The position numbers and the translations under genes were made by a program. A stretch of DNA of 64,000 nt from positions 2,852,001-2,916,000 of the forward strand of contig NZ_CP015163.1 of assembly GCF_003312875.1 (NCBI RefSeq), read 5' to 3'. Below the pieces are notes generated by a model. That model saw nothing but the letters and a program-made list of their open reading frames with translations, ran no database searches and had not been told where the DNA came from. This DNA is from Amycolatopsis albispora. GTDB taxonomy: Bacteria; Actinomycetota; Actinomycetes; Mycobacteriales; Pseudonocardiaceae. Below, one piece after another: positions 57,145-64,000 of this stretch (its first letter is position 1; each line of letters starts with the position of its first letter).

Positions 57145-59049
57145 ATGCACCCACTCGACCCGCTGACCGCCGGGGAACTGGCCGAGGGCCGCGCGGTACT
57201 GGCCGCGGCCGGCCTGCTCACCGAGACCACCCGGTTCCCGCAGGTGCTGCCGGTCGAACCGGACAAGGCGAGCGTGGCCGCGCAGGTCACCGACCGGCGC
57301 ATCCAGTACACCCTGCTGGACACCGCGACCGGCCGTGCCCGCGACGCCGTCGTGTCGGTGACCAAGGGTGAGCTGCTGTCGTGCGAGGACTGCGGTGAAG
57401 GCCAGCCGCCGTACCTGTTCGAGGAGTACGACCTCGCCGCGTCCATCACCAAGGCGTCGCCCGAATGGCGGGCGGCGATGGAGCGGCGCGGGCTCACCGG
57501 CCACATCGAGCACGCGTTCTGCGCACCACTGGCCCCCGGCTTCTTCGGCAGGCCCGACGAGACCGGCCGGGTCATCCGCTCGCTGACCTTCCTGCGCGAC
57601 CACGCCGCGGACAGCCCGTGGGCGCACCCGGTCGAAGGGCTGATCGTGCACATCGACCTCACCGGGCGCCGCGTGCTCCGGGTCGAGGACGAGGGCGGCG
57701 TGCCGGTCCCGCCCGAGCACGGCCGTTACGGGGACGTGCCGCCGCGCACCACGCTCAAGCCGATCGAGATCACCCAGCCGGACGGGCCCAGCTTCACCAT
57801 CGACGGCAGCGAGGTCACCTGGGAGGGGTGGCGGCTGCGCGTCGGGTTCAACGCCCGCGAAGGCCTGACCCTGCACCAGCTCACCTTCGGCGACCGGTCG
57901 GTGCTCTACCGCGCGTCGGTGCCGGAAATGGTGGTGCCCTACGGTGACACCGCGCCCGGCCGGTTCTGGATCAGCTACTTCGACGCCGGCGAGTACCTGC
58001 TCGGCAAGAACGGCAACAACCTGCGGCTCGGCTGCGACTGCCTGGGCGTCATCCACTACTTCCCCGCCTTCGTCGCCGACGACCACGGGCACCCCGTTGA
58101 GATCCCGCGCGCGATCTGCCTGCACGAAGAGGACTACGGCATCCTGTGGAAGCACACCGATCTCGACGGCCACGCCGAGGTCCGGCGGTCGCGGCGGCTG
58201 GTCATCTCGTCGATCTCCACCATCGGCAACTACGACTACGGCTTCTTCTGGTACCTCTACCTCGACGGCACCATCGAGCTGGAGGCGAAGGCCACCGGCA
58301 TCGTGTTCGCCGGCGCCGGCCACTCCGGCACGAAGCAGCGGCACGCCAACGAGATCGCGCCCGGACTGTTCGCGCCGGTGCACCAGCACCTGTTCTGCGC
58401 CCGGCTGGACATGGCCGTCGACGGCGAGCGCAACTCGCTGTTCGAGATCGACGTGGAAGGCGTGCCGACCGGTGAAGAGAATCCCTACGGCAACGCGTTC
58501 ACCTGGCGGGAAACCCCGCTGCGCACCGAGCGGGAGGCCCAGCGGTTCGCGGACCCGTCGAAGGCCCGCGTGTGGGAGGTCCGCAGCGCGGACCGGGTCA
58601 ACCGGCTCGGCACGCCGACCGCCTACCAGCTCGTGCCGCGGCCATCGGCCACGCTGATGGCACAACCGGATTCGACCGTCCACAAGCGAGCGACCTTCGC
58701 CACGCGGCACCTGTGGGCCACGCCGTACGCGGCCGACGAGCGCTTCCCCGCCGGTGACCGGCCGAACGCGCATCCCGGTGGTGCCGGGCTACCCGCGTGG
58801 GCCGCGGCCGACCGCGACCTCACCGGCACCGATCTCGTGCTGTGGCACGTCTTCGGGCCCACGCACATCCCGCGGCCGGAGGACTGGCCGGTGATGCCGG
58901 TCGACTACTCCGGCTTTTCCCTGCGTCCCTACGGCTTCCGCGACCGCAATCCCGCACTCGACCTGCCCTCCGGGGCCGCCGCCCCCTGCCACGACGACCC
59001 CTGCCACAACGACTCTTGTCACGACGACCAAGGACCCACCCATGGCTGA
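57145..59049 (+). CDS. Copper amine oxidase (topaquinone-dependent)
   Basis: 634 residues, full length for bacterial enzymes. Tyr363 in TIGNYDYG is the T-x-x-N-Y-D/E precursor of topaquinone. Asp280 in YFDAGEYLLG is the catalytic base. Copper ligands are His413 and His415 (HQHLFCARLDM) and His574 (FGPTHIPRPEDWP). It converts R-CH2-NH2, O2 and H2O to aldehyde, NH3 and H2O2; no signal peptide is present, as for the Arthrobacter enzyme. The C-terminal tail (PCHDDPCHNDSCHDD) is Cys/His/Asp-rich, similar in type to tails seen in related oxidases, and may bind copper. Overlaps moaF by 8 nt. Confidence 0.95.
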   Translation: MHPLDPLTAGELAEGRAVLAAAGLLTETTRFPQVLPVEPDKASVAAQVTDRRIQYTLLDTATGRARDAVVSVTKGELLSCEDCGEGQPPYLFEEYDLAASITKASPEWRAAMERRGLTGHIEHAFCAPLAPGFFGRPDETGRVIRSLTFLRDHAADSPWAHPVEGLIVHIDLTGRRVLRVEDEGGVPVPPEHGRYGDVPPRTTLKPIEITQPDGPSFTIDGSEVTWEGWRLRVGFNAREGLTLHQLTFGDRSVLYRASVPEMVVPYGDTAPGRFWISYFDAGEYLLGKNGNNLRLGCDCLGVIHYFPAFVADDHGHPVEIPRAICLHEEDYGILWKHTDLDGHAEVRRSRRLVISSISTIGNYDYGFFWYLYLDGTIELEAKATGIVFAGAGHSGTKQRHANEIAPGLFAPVHQHLFCARLDMAVDGERNSLFEIDVEGVPTGEENPYGNAFTWRETPLRTEREAQRFADPSKARVWEVRSADRVNRLGTPTAYQLVPRPSATLMAQPDSTVHKRATFATRHLWATPYAADERFPAGDRPNAHPGGAGLPAWAAADRDLTGTDLVLWHVFGPTHIPRPEDWPVMPVDYSGFSLRPYGFRDRNPALDLPSGAAAPCHDDPCHNDSCHDDQGPTHG

Positions 59050-59830
59050 ACTGACCCTGTCCGACACCTCCACCTGGCTGCCGCTGGACGGCCTGGCCCC
59101 CGGGTTCGACGCGAACAAGGCGCCCACGGTCGGCGACCTCCACGGCCGGTCCTACGAACTGACCTGCGCCGACGGCACCACCTTCACCGCGGGCTTCTCC
59201 GGCACCCGGATCGAGTGGCGGTACCACGGCTCCGGCACCGACCGGTGCGAGACGTTCCTGGTCGACGACGAGCTGTACTACGTGCAGTTCCACCCGCGGG
59301 CCCGGCAGGAGGAGGCCTTCACCCTGCTGCTCGACCTGCGCCAGGGCCGCGCGCTGCTGGTGCTCAGCCGGATCGGCGACACCTCGCCCCGGGTCACCCA
59401 GACCTTCCTGCCCGCCACCATCGCCGGGCTCGACGCGCACGGGGAGCCGCTCGCGCCGAGCACCTCGCTGGTCGGGCGGCGCGTGCTGTGGGTGTACAGC
59501 ACCGCGCACGCCTACGAGCACATCTACCTCAGCCCGCACTGGTACACCTGGCAGTGCCTGGCCGGTCCGGAGAAGGGGCTCGCCGACACCGACGAGAACT
59601 CGGTCTACGAGCTGCGACCCGGGATCTATGTGTTCGCCTGGCGGGAAAAGGTGATCCCGTGTGCGTCGGTGACCGTGGCCGACCACCGCGACGCGCGGCG
59701 CCTGCGCTCCCACGGGGTGTTGTTCGGGCTGGACTCGACCGGCCGCACGCCCACCCACTTCACCTTCGGCGCGCACGGCAGGCTGCTCAGCACCACCGTG
59801 CACCCCGAAACCTTCGACCCGGCGAGCTGA
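59042..59830 (+). CDS. MoaF-like protein (second copy)
   Basis: 262 residues with the same two-half layout as the first MoaF. N-terminal half: LADLHGRSYELTCADGTTF-like strands, then VDDELYYVQFHP; C-terminal half: YEHIYLSPHWYTWQCL and FAWREKVIPCASVTV. It starts 8 nt inside the end of the amine oxidase gene, which mirrors the moaF-tynA association in enterobacteria. Role remains unproven. Sequence identity with the first copy is limited to the Y-E-H and W-Q-C core motifs, so they are probably not redundant. Confidence 0.82.
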   Translation: MAELTLSDTSTWLPLDGLAPGFDANKAPTVGDLHGRSYELTCADGTTFTAGFSGTRIEWRYHGSGTDRCETFLVDDELYYVQFHPRARQEEAFTLLLDLRQGRALLVLSRIGDTSPRVTQTFLPATIAGLDAHGEPLAPSTSLVGRRVLWVYSTAHAYEHIYLSPHWYTWQCLAGPEKGLADTDENSVYELRPGIYVFAWREKVIPCASVTVADHRDARRLRSHGVLFGLDSTGRTPTHFTFGAHGRLLSTTVHPETFDPAS

Positions 59831-59833
59831 ACC

Positions 59834-61465
59834 TTGGCCGCCGACCTGATCCTCACCAACGCCACGGTGTACACAGTGGACCCCGCGCGGCCCTGGGCGT
59901 CCGCGCTGGCGGTCAAGGACGGCCGGGTGCTCTCGCTGGAGGACCTCGACCGCGGCCCGCACACCGAGGTGGTCGATCTCGGTGGCGCGTTTGTCCTGCC
60001 GGGACTGGTCGACGTGCACAACCACCACGCGCTCGCCGGGCGCGCGGCCCTGTTCGAACTGGGCTTCGGCGCGGAGGCGGGCTTCGATGACATCCTGGCC
60101 GCCGTCCGCGAACGCGCCGCGGGACTGGGCCCGGACGAATGGGTGGTCGGCGGCGCGTGGGCGTCCACTTTGGTCGGCACGCTGTCGCGAGTCTCGGCGC
60201 GGCACGCGCTGGACGAAGCCGCGGGCGGCCGTCCGGTGTCGCTGGCCGACGACAGCAGGCACAACCGATGGGTGAGCACGCGCGCGCTGGAGCTGGCCGG
60301 GATCACCGCCGCCACCCCGGATCCGGCGGGCGGTGAGATCGTCCGGGACCCCACCGGCGAGCCGACCGGGGTTCTGCTGGAGGCCGCCGGGGTCCCGGTC
60401 GAGCACGCGCTGCGCGCCACGCGGACGCTCAGCGACGAACAGCACGCCGCCGCGTCCCGGCACGGCATCGCCACGCTGCATTCGTACGGCATCACCGCGT
60501 TCCAGGACGCCGGGGTGTCGGCGGACATCCTGCGTGCGCTGAAGTCGCTCGACGACGCGGGCGAGCTGCACGCCTGGGTGGTGTCGTCCCTGCTGATCAA
60601 CGACCCGATCTTCGGCTTCGACCCGATCGGGGCGCCGCTGCTGGAGGTCGCCGGCCAGTACCGCGGCGAGCACCACCGGCCGGACTTCGTGAAGGTGTTC
60701 CTCGACGGCGTGCCGCCGACGCGCACCGCCGCCTTCCTCGAGCCGTACCTGCCCGACGACGCGCACGGGGCATGCCACCGCGGCGCCACCACGATGCCCG
60801 TCGAGGAGCTGGAAGGCTGGCTGCGCACGGCCGCCGAAGCCGGGCTGTCGGCCAAGGTCCACTGCACTGGCGACGCCTCGGTCCGCGCCACCCTCGACGC
60901 GGTCGAGAAGGTGCGCGCGGCCGGGTTCACGGAGCCGAAGTTCCAGGTGGCGCACGGCCAGTTCGTGCACCCGGACGACGTGCCGAGGTTCGCCGCACTG
61001 GGTGTCGCGGCCGACATCTCGCCGTTCCTGTGGGTGCCGGGGGTCATCCCGTCCGCCATCGCCGAGGTGCTGCCCGGTTCGCGGGCCGCGCGCATGCAAC
61101 CCAACCGCGACCTGCTGGACAGCGGCGCGCTGGTGGCGGGCGGTTCGGACTGGCCGGTGAGCGAATCACCCGATGCGTGGGAGGGCATTCAGGGGCTGGT
61201 CACGCGGCGTGACCCGACTGGCGTGCACCCCGGTGCGCTGTGGCCGGAGCAGGCGATCTCGCTGCCCGAGGCGATCGAGGTGTTCACCCTGGCCGGTGCC
61301 CGCGCGATGGGCCTGGACGACGTCACCGGCTCGCTGACGCCCGGGAAGTCGGCCGACTTCCTGGTACTCGACCGCGATCCCTTCCGGACCGATCCGGCGG
61401 AGATCGCGCGCACGGAGGTGACCGAAACATGGTTCGCCGGGCACCGGGTGTTCCGGCGCGACTGA
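59834..61465 (+). CDS. YtcJ-type amidohydrolase
   Basis: 543 residues of the amidohydrolase superfamily (NfdA/YtcJ group). The metal site starts with HNHH in LVDVHNHHALAG; further ligands are His in KVHCTGDASV and VAHGQFVHPDD, and Asp in AGGSDWPVSESPDAW. It carries no signal peptide. Members hydrolyse N-acyl or N-formyl amides, N-substituted formamides, or deaminate ring compounds. Start is TTG 59834 3 nt after MoaF, so it is in the same operon as the amine oxidase. Could convert an amide to the amine substrate or process a side product. Confidence 0.88.
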   Translation: MAADLILTNATVYTVDPARPWASALAVKDGRVLSLEDLDRGPHTEVVDLGGAFVLPGLVDVHNHHALAGRAALFELGFGAEAGFDDILAAVRERAAGLGPDEWVVGGAWASTLVGTLSRVSARHALDEAAGGRPVSLADDSRHNRWVSTRALELAGITAATPDPAGGEIVRDPTGEPTGVLLEAAGVPVEHALRATRTLSDEQHAAASRHGIATLHSYGITAFQDAGVSADILRALKSLDDAGELHAWVVSSLLINDPIFGFDPIGAPLLEVAGQYRGEHHRPDFVKVFLDGVPPTRTAAFLEPYLPDDAHGACHRGATTMPVEELEGWLRTAAEAGLSAKVHCTGDASVRATLDAVEKVRAAGFTEPKFQVAHGQFVHPDDVPRFAALGVAADISPFLWVPGVIPSAIAEVLPGSRAARMQPNRDLLDSGALVAGGSDWPVSESPDAWEGIQGLVTRRDPTGVHPGALWPEQAISLPEAIEVFTLAGARAMGLDDVTGSLTPGKSADFLVLDRDPFRTDPAEIARTEVTETWFAGHRVFRRD

Positions 61466-61473
61466 TCTCCTAC

Positions 61474-61491
61474 ACTGGTAGACGAACCAGT
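61474..61491 (+). promoter_or_regulatory. Candidate TetR operator
   Basis: ACTGGT (61474-61479) and ACCAGT (61486-61491) are perfect 6-bp arms around 6 nt, 16-33 nt upstream of the TetR start. The site and spacing fit autoregulation by the adjacent TetR protein. Confidence 0.5.
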
Positions 61492-61506
61492 CCGGGAGAT
61501 GAGCCG

Positions 61507-62094
61507 ATGCCGAAGATTATCGACCACGACCAGCGTCGCCGTGAGATCGTCGACGTCACCTGGGAGCTGATCACCCGGGGTGGCATCGAGGCCGCGACGA
61601 TGCGGGAGATCGCGGCCGCGGCCGGTTTCGCCAACGGCGCGCTCAAGCTGTACTTCCCCAGCAAGGAAGACATCATCGAGGCCACCTACGAGCGCGCGCT
61701 CGGCATGATGCGCACCTACGTGGAACTCGACGAGCTGCGCGGGCTGGTGGCGCTGCGGGAGCTGTGCTTCTCCGCGATGCCGATCGACGAGGACCGCATC
61801 GCCGCCGGGCGCGTGCTGCTCACCTTCTGGCAGCTGTCGCTGACCAACCAGAAGCTGCACGACAAGTACCTGGAGCACGTGCGCGAGTGGCGTGGCCTGC
61901 TGCACCGGTACCTGGCCGAGGGGCGCGAGGACGGCGACATCGTCACCGGGACCCCCGACGAGCAGCTGGTCGACGAGATCGTCCTGCTGAACGCCGGGGC
62001 GAACGTGATGAGCCTGGTCAGCGGCGAATTCTCGACCATCGCACTGCAGCGGGCCCATCTGGAGTCCTTTTTCGACCGCCTCACCCGGCCCTGA
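61507..62094 (+). CDS. TetR family regulator (BetI-like)
   Basis: 195 residues. HTH AATMREIAAAAGFANGALKLYFPSKEDII and the C-terminal layout (LLTFWQLSLTNQKLHDKYLEHVREWRGLL) resemble BetI, a choline-responsive repressor, so an amine-type ligand is plausible. ATG 61507 follows GGGAG. It lies 41 nt after the amidohydrolase, with an operator-like dyad between, and ends in a 14-nt overlap with the convergent hydrolase. Confidence 0.9.
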   Translation: MPKIIDHDQRRREIVDVTWELITRGGIEAATMREIAAAAGFANGALKLYFPSKEDIIEATYERALGMMRTYVELDELRGLVALRELCFSAMPIDEDRIAAGRVLLTFWQLSLTNQKLHDKYLEHVREWRGLLHRYLAEGREDGDIVTGTPDEQLVDEIVLLNAGANVMSLVSGEFSTIALQRAHLESFFDRLTRP

Positions 62095-63007
62095 ACACCG
62101 CCCGCAGGTAGGCCGCGACCTGGGCGTGTGACCGCGGCGAAGCCGGAAGATCCGTGTACAGGCCGTAAAAACCGTGGATTTGACCGGCGTACCGCGTCAG
62201 CTCCACCGGCGTGCCCGTGGCGGCCAGCCGCCGCGCGAACTCCTCGCCTTCGTCCCGCAGCACGTCGTACTCCGCGGTCAGCACCAGCGCCGGCGGCAGG
62301 CCGCTCAGGTCGGCGGCCCGCAACGGCAGCAGGTACGGATCGTCCAGCTGGGCCGGATCGGTGACGTACTGCTCGAAGAAGAACCGCATCGCCCCGGCGG
62401 TCATGCCGAAGCCCTCGGCGAAATCGGTGTACGAGGCGAACCCGTCGTCGGGATGGGCGTAGACCGGGCAGATCAGCACCTGCGCGGCCAGCCGCGGCCC
62501 GCCCCGGTCGCGCGACATCATCGAGACCACTGTGGACAGATTGCCGCCCGCGCTCTCCCCGCCGATCGCGATGCGTGCCGCGTCCACCGCGGGCCCGGCC
62601 CCACCGGCGGCCAGCCATTCGACCACGCGGTAGCAGTCCTCCGGCGCCGCCGGGAACGGGTGTTCCGGCGCGAGCCGGTAGTCCACGGCGGCCACCGCGG
62701 CCCCCGCCGCGTTGCACACCGCACGCGAGGCGAGCTCGTTCTCGTCGATCGAGCCGATCGTCCACCCACCCCCGTGGAGCCAGGCGAAAACCGGCACCGG
62801 CGTGGCGGATTCGGGCAGGTACAACCGGACACGCACGCCGCCGGGCACCTCGTAATCGGTGACCGAAGCGACCGGCTCCACCGACTCGGGACGCCGCCAC
62901 GAGGCGTCGAAGGCGGCCCGCAACTCGGCGGCGGCCGGCGGGCGCGCCGGTGCTTCGGCCGGTGTGCTGCGGGCGAGCAGTTCCCGGACCGCGGGATCGA
63001 GGGTCAC
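62081..63007 (-). CDS. Alpha/beta hydrolase, hormone-sensitive lipase family
   Basis: 308 residues. HGGGW in AWLHGGGWTIGS is the HSL oxyanion motif, GESAGGN holds the nucleophile Ser, YDVLRDEG supplies Asp and QIHGFYG the His. Start is GTG 63007, 4 nt after the methyltransferase stop, so they are one operon. Cytoplasmic esterase on short-chain acyl or carbamate-type esters; substrate unknown. Confidence 0.9.
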   Translation of the reverse strand: MTLDPAVRELLARSTPAEAPARPPAAAELRAAFDASWRRPESVEPVASVTDYEVPGGVRVRLYLPESATPVPVFAWLHGGGWTIGSIDENELASRAVCNAAGAAVAAVDYRLAPEHPFPAAPEDCYRVVEWLAAGGAGPAVDAARIAIGGESAGGNLSTVVSMMSRDRGGPRLAAQVLICPVYAHPDDGFASYTDFAEGFGMTAGAMRFFFEQYVTDPAQLDDPYLLPLRAADLSGLPPALVLTAEYDVLRDEGEEFARRLAATGTPVELTRYAGQIHGFYGLYTDLPASPRSHAQVAAYLRAVFRAG

Positions 63008-63011
63008 CGGC

Positions 63012-64000
63012 TCACTCCGCTTCCGCGACCAGGACCCGTGGGCTGCCCGGCAGGGTCAGCCGCTCGGTCACCCGCCAGCCCGCGCCGGCCAGCCAGCCAC
63101 GCACCTCGGCCTCCGGGTAGACCACCGTGCCGTCGATCACCAGGTACTCCCCCGCGTGCAGCGCGTCGAGCGGGCGCGGCACCTCGTCGTCGTCGAGGAA
63201 GAAGTCGAGCAGCAGCAACCGGGCACCGGGTGCGGCGGCCGCGCGGGCGTTCCGCAGGATGTCCGCGTTCTGCGGGGCGGTGAACCGGTGGACCACGTGG
63301 TTGACCATGATCAGGTCGAACTCACCTTCCGGCTGGGCCGTCGCCGTTTCCGCGCCCACCACCGTCGCGCGGTCCGCGAGCCCGGCCTCGGCCACCGCGC
63401 TGGTGACCGGCTCGACCGAACGCGGGTCGAACACGAAGGTGGTGTGCAGTTCTTCGTTGGCGCGCATGGCTTCCGCCGCGAACGCGCTCGACAGCCCGCC
63501 GAGGTCGAGCAGCTTCCGGCAGGGCCGGTAGTCGACGGCCGCGGCGAGCATCTTCGCGTGCAGCGCGTTGTAGGTCATCACGCCGTCCAGGAAGGTGGCC
63601 CAGCGCGCCTCGTCCATGGCCAGCTCACCGGGTTCCCCGGTGTCGGCGGTATGGCCGAACTGCAGCCAGTGGCCGTAGCTGATCGAGTCGAGGAAGTGCA
63701 GGAACGGCGCCAGATCGAGACCACCACCGCCGCCGAGGTGGGCCGCGGTGTCCGCGGTCAGCGCATATCGTCCGTCCACACGCGACAGCAGGCCGAGCGA
63801 AGCCATGGCGTCACCGAGGATCCGCGTGATCTTCTCCGGTCTGCCGGTCTTCCCGGCCAGTTCGGCGGCGGTCAGCGGGCCACCGCCGAGCGCGGCGAAC
63901 AAGCCGATCCGGGTCGCCGCGAAAAGCTGCTTCGCCGCCATGTAGCCCACGGCCACGTCCACGATGCGCTCGGGACTGGTACTGCTGGTCGACCCGCTCA
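63012..64000 (-). CDS. SAM-dependent O-methyltransferase, 5' end cut by the window
   Basis: At least 329 residues. The dimerisation/winged-helix N-domain (VGYMAAKQLFAATRIGLFAAL, LAGKTGRPEKITRILGDAMASLGLL) and the methyltransferase domain (LLDLGGLSSAFAAEAMR, FDLIMVNHVVHRF, LLLLDFFLDDDEVPR) are those of the acetylserotonin/hydroxyneurospoerene O-methyltransferase family. GTG 63962 is an in-frame start, but the frame stays open to the edge with a natural-looking N-terminus (SGSTSSTSPERI), and the codon just outside ends TG, so the true start is probably at 64001. The SAM loop DLGG keeps its Asp. Acceptor unknown. Confidence 0.82.
   Translation of the reverse strand, partial: SGSTSSTSPERIVDVAVGYMAAKQLFAATRIGLFAALGGGPLTAAELAGKTGRPEKITRILGDAMASLGLLSRVDGRYALTADTAAHLGGGGGLDLAPFLHFLDSISYGHWLQFGHTADTGEPGELAMDEARWATFLDGVMTYNALHAKMLAAAVDYRPCRKLLDLGGLSSAFAAEAMRANEELHTTFVFDPRSVEPVTSAVAEAGLADRATVVGAETATAQPEGEFDLIMVNHVVHRFTAPQNADILRNARAAAAPGARLLLLDFFLDDDEVPRPLDALHAGEYLVIDGTVVYPEAEVRGWLAGAGWRVTERLTLPGSPRVLVAEAE

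Noticed and set aside
49902..59830. The two MoaF genes as a recent duplication
   Set aside because: They share only short core motifs and have different lengths and linkers, so a recent duplication is unlikely.

Overview
The window is high-GC DNA with GTG/TTG starts, tightly packed genes and many stop/start overlaps. Gene content points to an actinomycete of the Pseudonocardiaceae, most likely Amycolatopsis-like. Supporting content includes a complete conservon (CvnA-B-C-D order), a DUF222/HNH protein, a SigJ-type ECF factor, a copper amine oxidase with MoaF proteins, two receptor-like Ser/Thr kinases and many TetR/IclR/LacI/HxlR/Lrp/AraC regulators. I saw no rRNA, tRNA, CRISPR array, insertion sequence or phage genes. 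This looks like chromosome-arm accessory metabolism rather than a mobile island.

Region by region. 1-3.5 kb: an Rrf2 regulator, a Ser/Thr kinase with an extracellular CBM2-like domain, and a DUF885 peptidase-like protein. 3.5-7.7 kb: an IclR-controlled module of class III CoA-transferase, HMG-CoA-lyase-type enzyme and MatC-like transporter, probably for uptake, CoA activation and cleavage of a branched dicarboxylate. 7.7-9.0 kb: two head-to-head gene relics (alpha/beta hydrolase and GntR/TetR-type regulator) fused by loss of both 5' ends. 9.0-12.5 kb: a GT2 glycosyltransferase, then on the minus strand a compact operon of ABBA/DMATS-type prenyltransferase, haem-oxygenase-like diiron protein and nucleotidyltransferase. 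This is the best candidate for an undescribed biosynthetic system. 12.6-16.4 kb: the conservon. 16.9-19.5 kb: a DASS/SLC13 transporter translationally coupled to glycerate kinase. 19.6-26.1 kb: HNH protein, metallophosphoesterase, Zn-alcohol dehydrogenase divergent from an IlvD/Edd dehydratase, and a secreted SGNH hydrolase.

26.1-30.5 kb: TetR, an ECF sigma factor with a fused zinc-finger tail plus a coupled small acidic protein, two alpha/beta hydrolases, a DUF6191-like protein and a GNAT. 30.5-34.2 kb: a membrane cluster (12-TM-like protein divergent from a cupredoxin-like lipoprotein, a polytopic membrane protein and a 46-residue membrane peptide) with two matching palindromes between the divergent units. 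34.2-41 kb: SigJ-like ECF, sirtuin, a kinase fused to a solute-binding domain, PhyH oxygenase divergent from LacI with two abutting operators, a hydrolase divergent from HxlR, and an L7/L12-like small membrane protein. 41-48.7 kb: a beta-hydroxyacid dehydrogenase divergent from TetR, a PLD-like membrane protein, and an Lrp-led operon (PuuE-like deacetylase, MHS transporter, SDR, ketopantoate-reductase-like).

48.8-64 kb: a large amine-catabolism locus. It has an AraC regulator, MoaF, a SnoaL-like protein, a branched-chain-type ABC importer (including a fused permease-ATPase), two SDRs, copper amine oxidase, a second MoaF, a YtcJ amidohydrolase, TetR, a hormone-sensitive-lipase-type hydrolase and an O-methyltransferase cut by the window edge. 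The likely logic is import of an aryl/alkyl amine, oxidative deamination to the aldehyde, and further conversion by SDRs and hydrolases.
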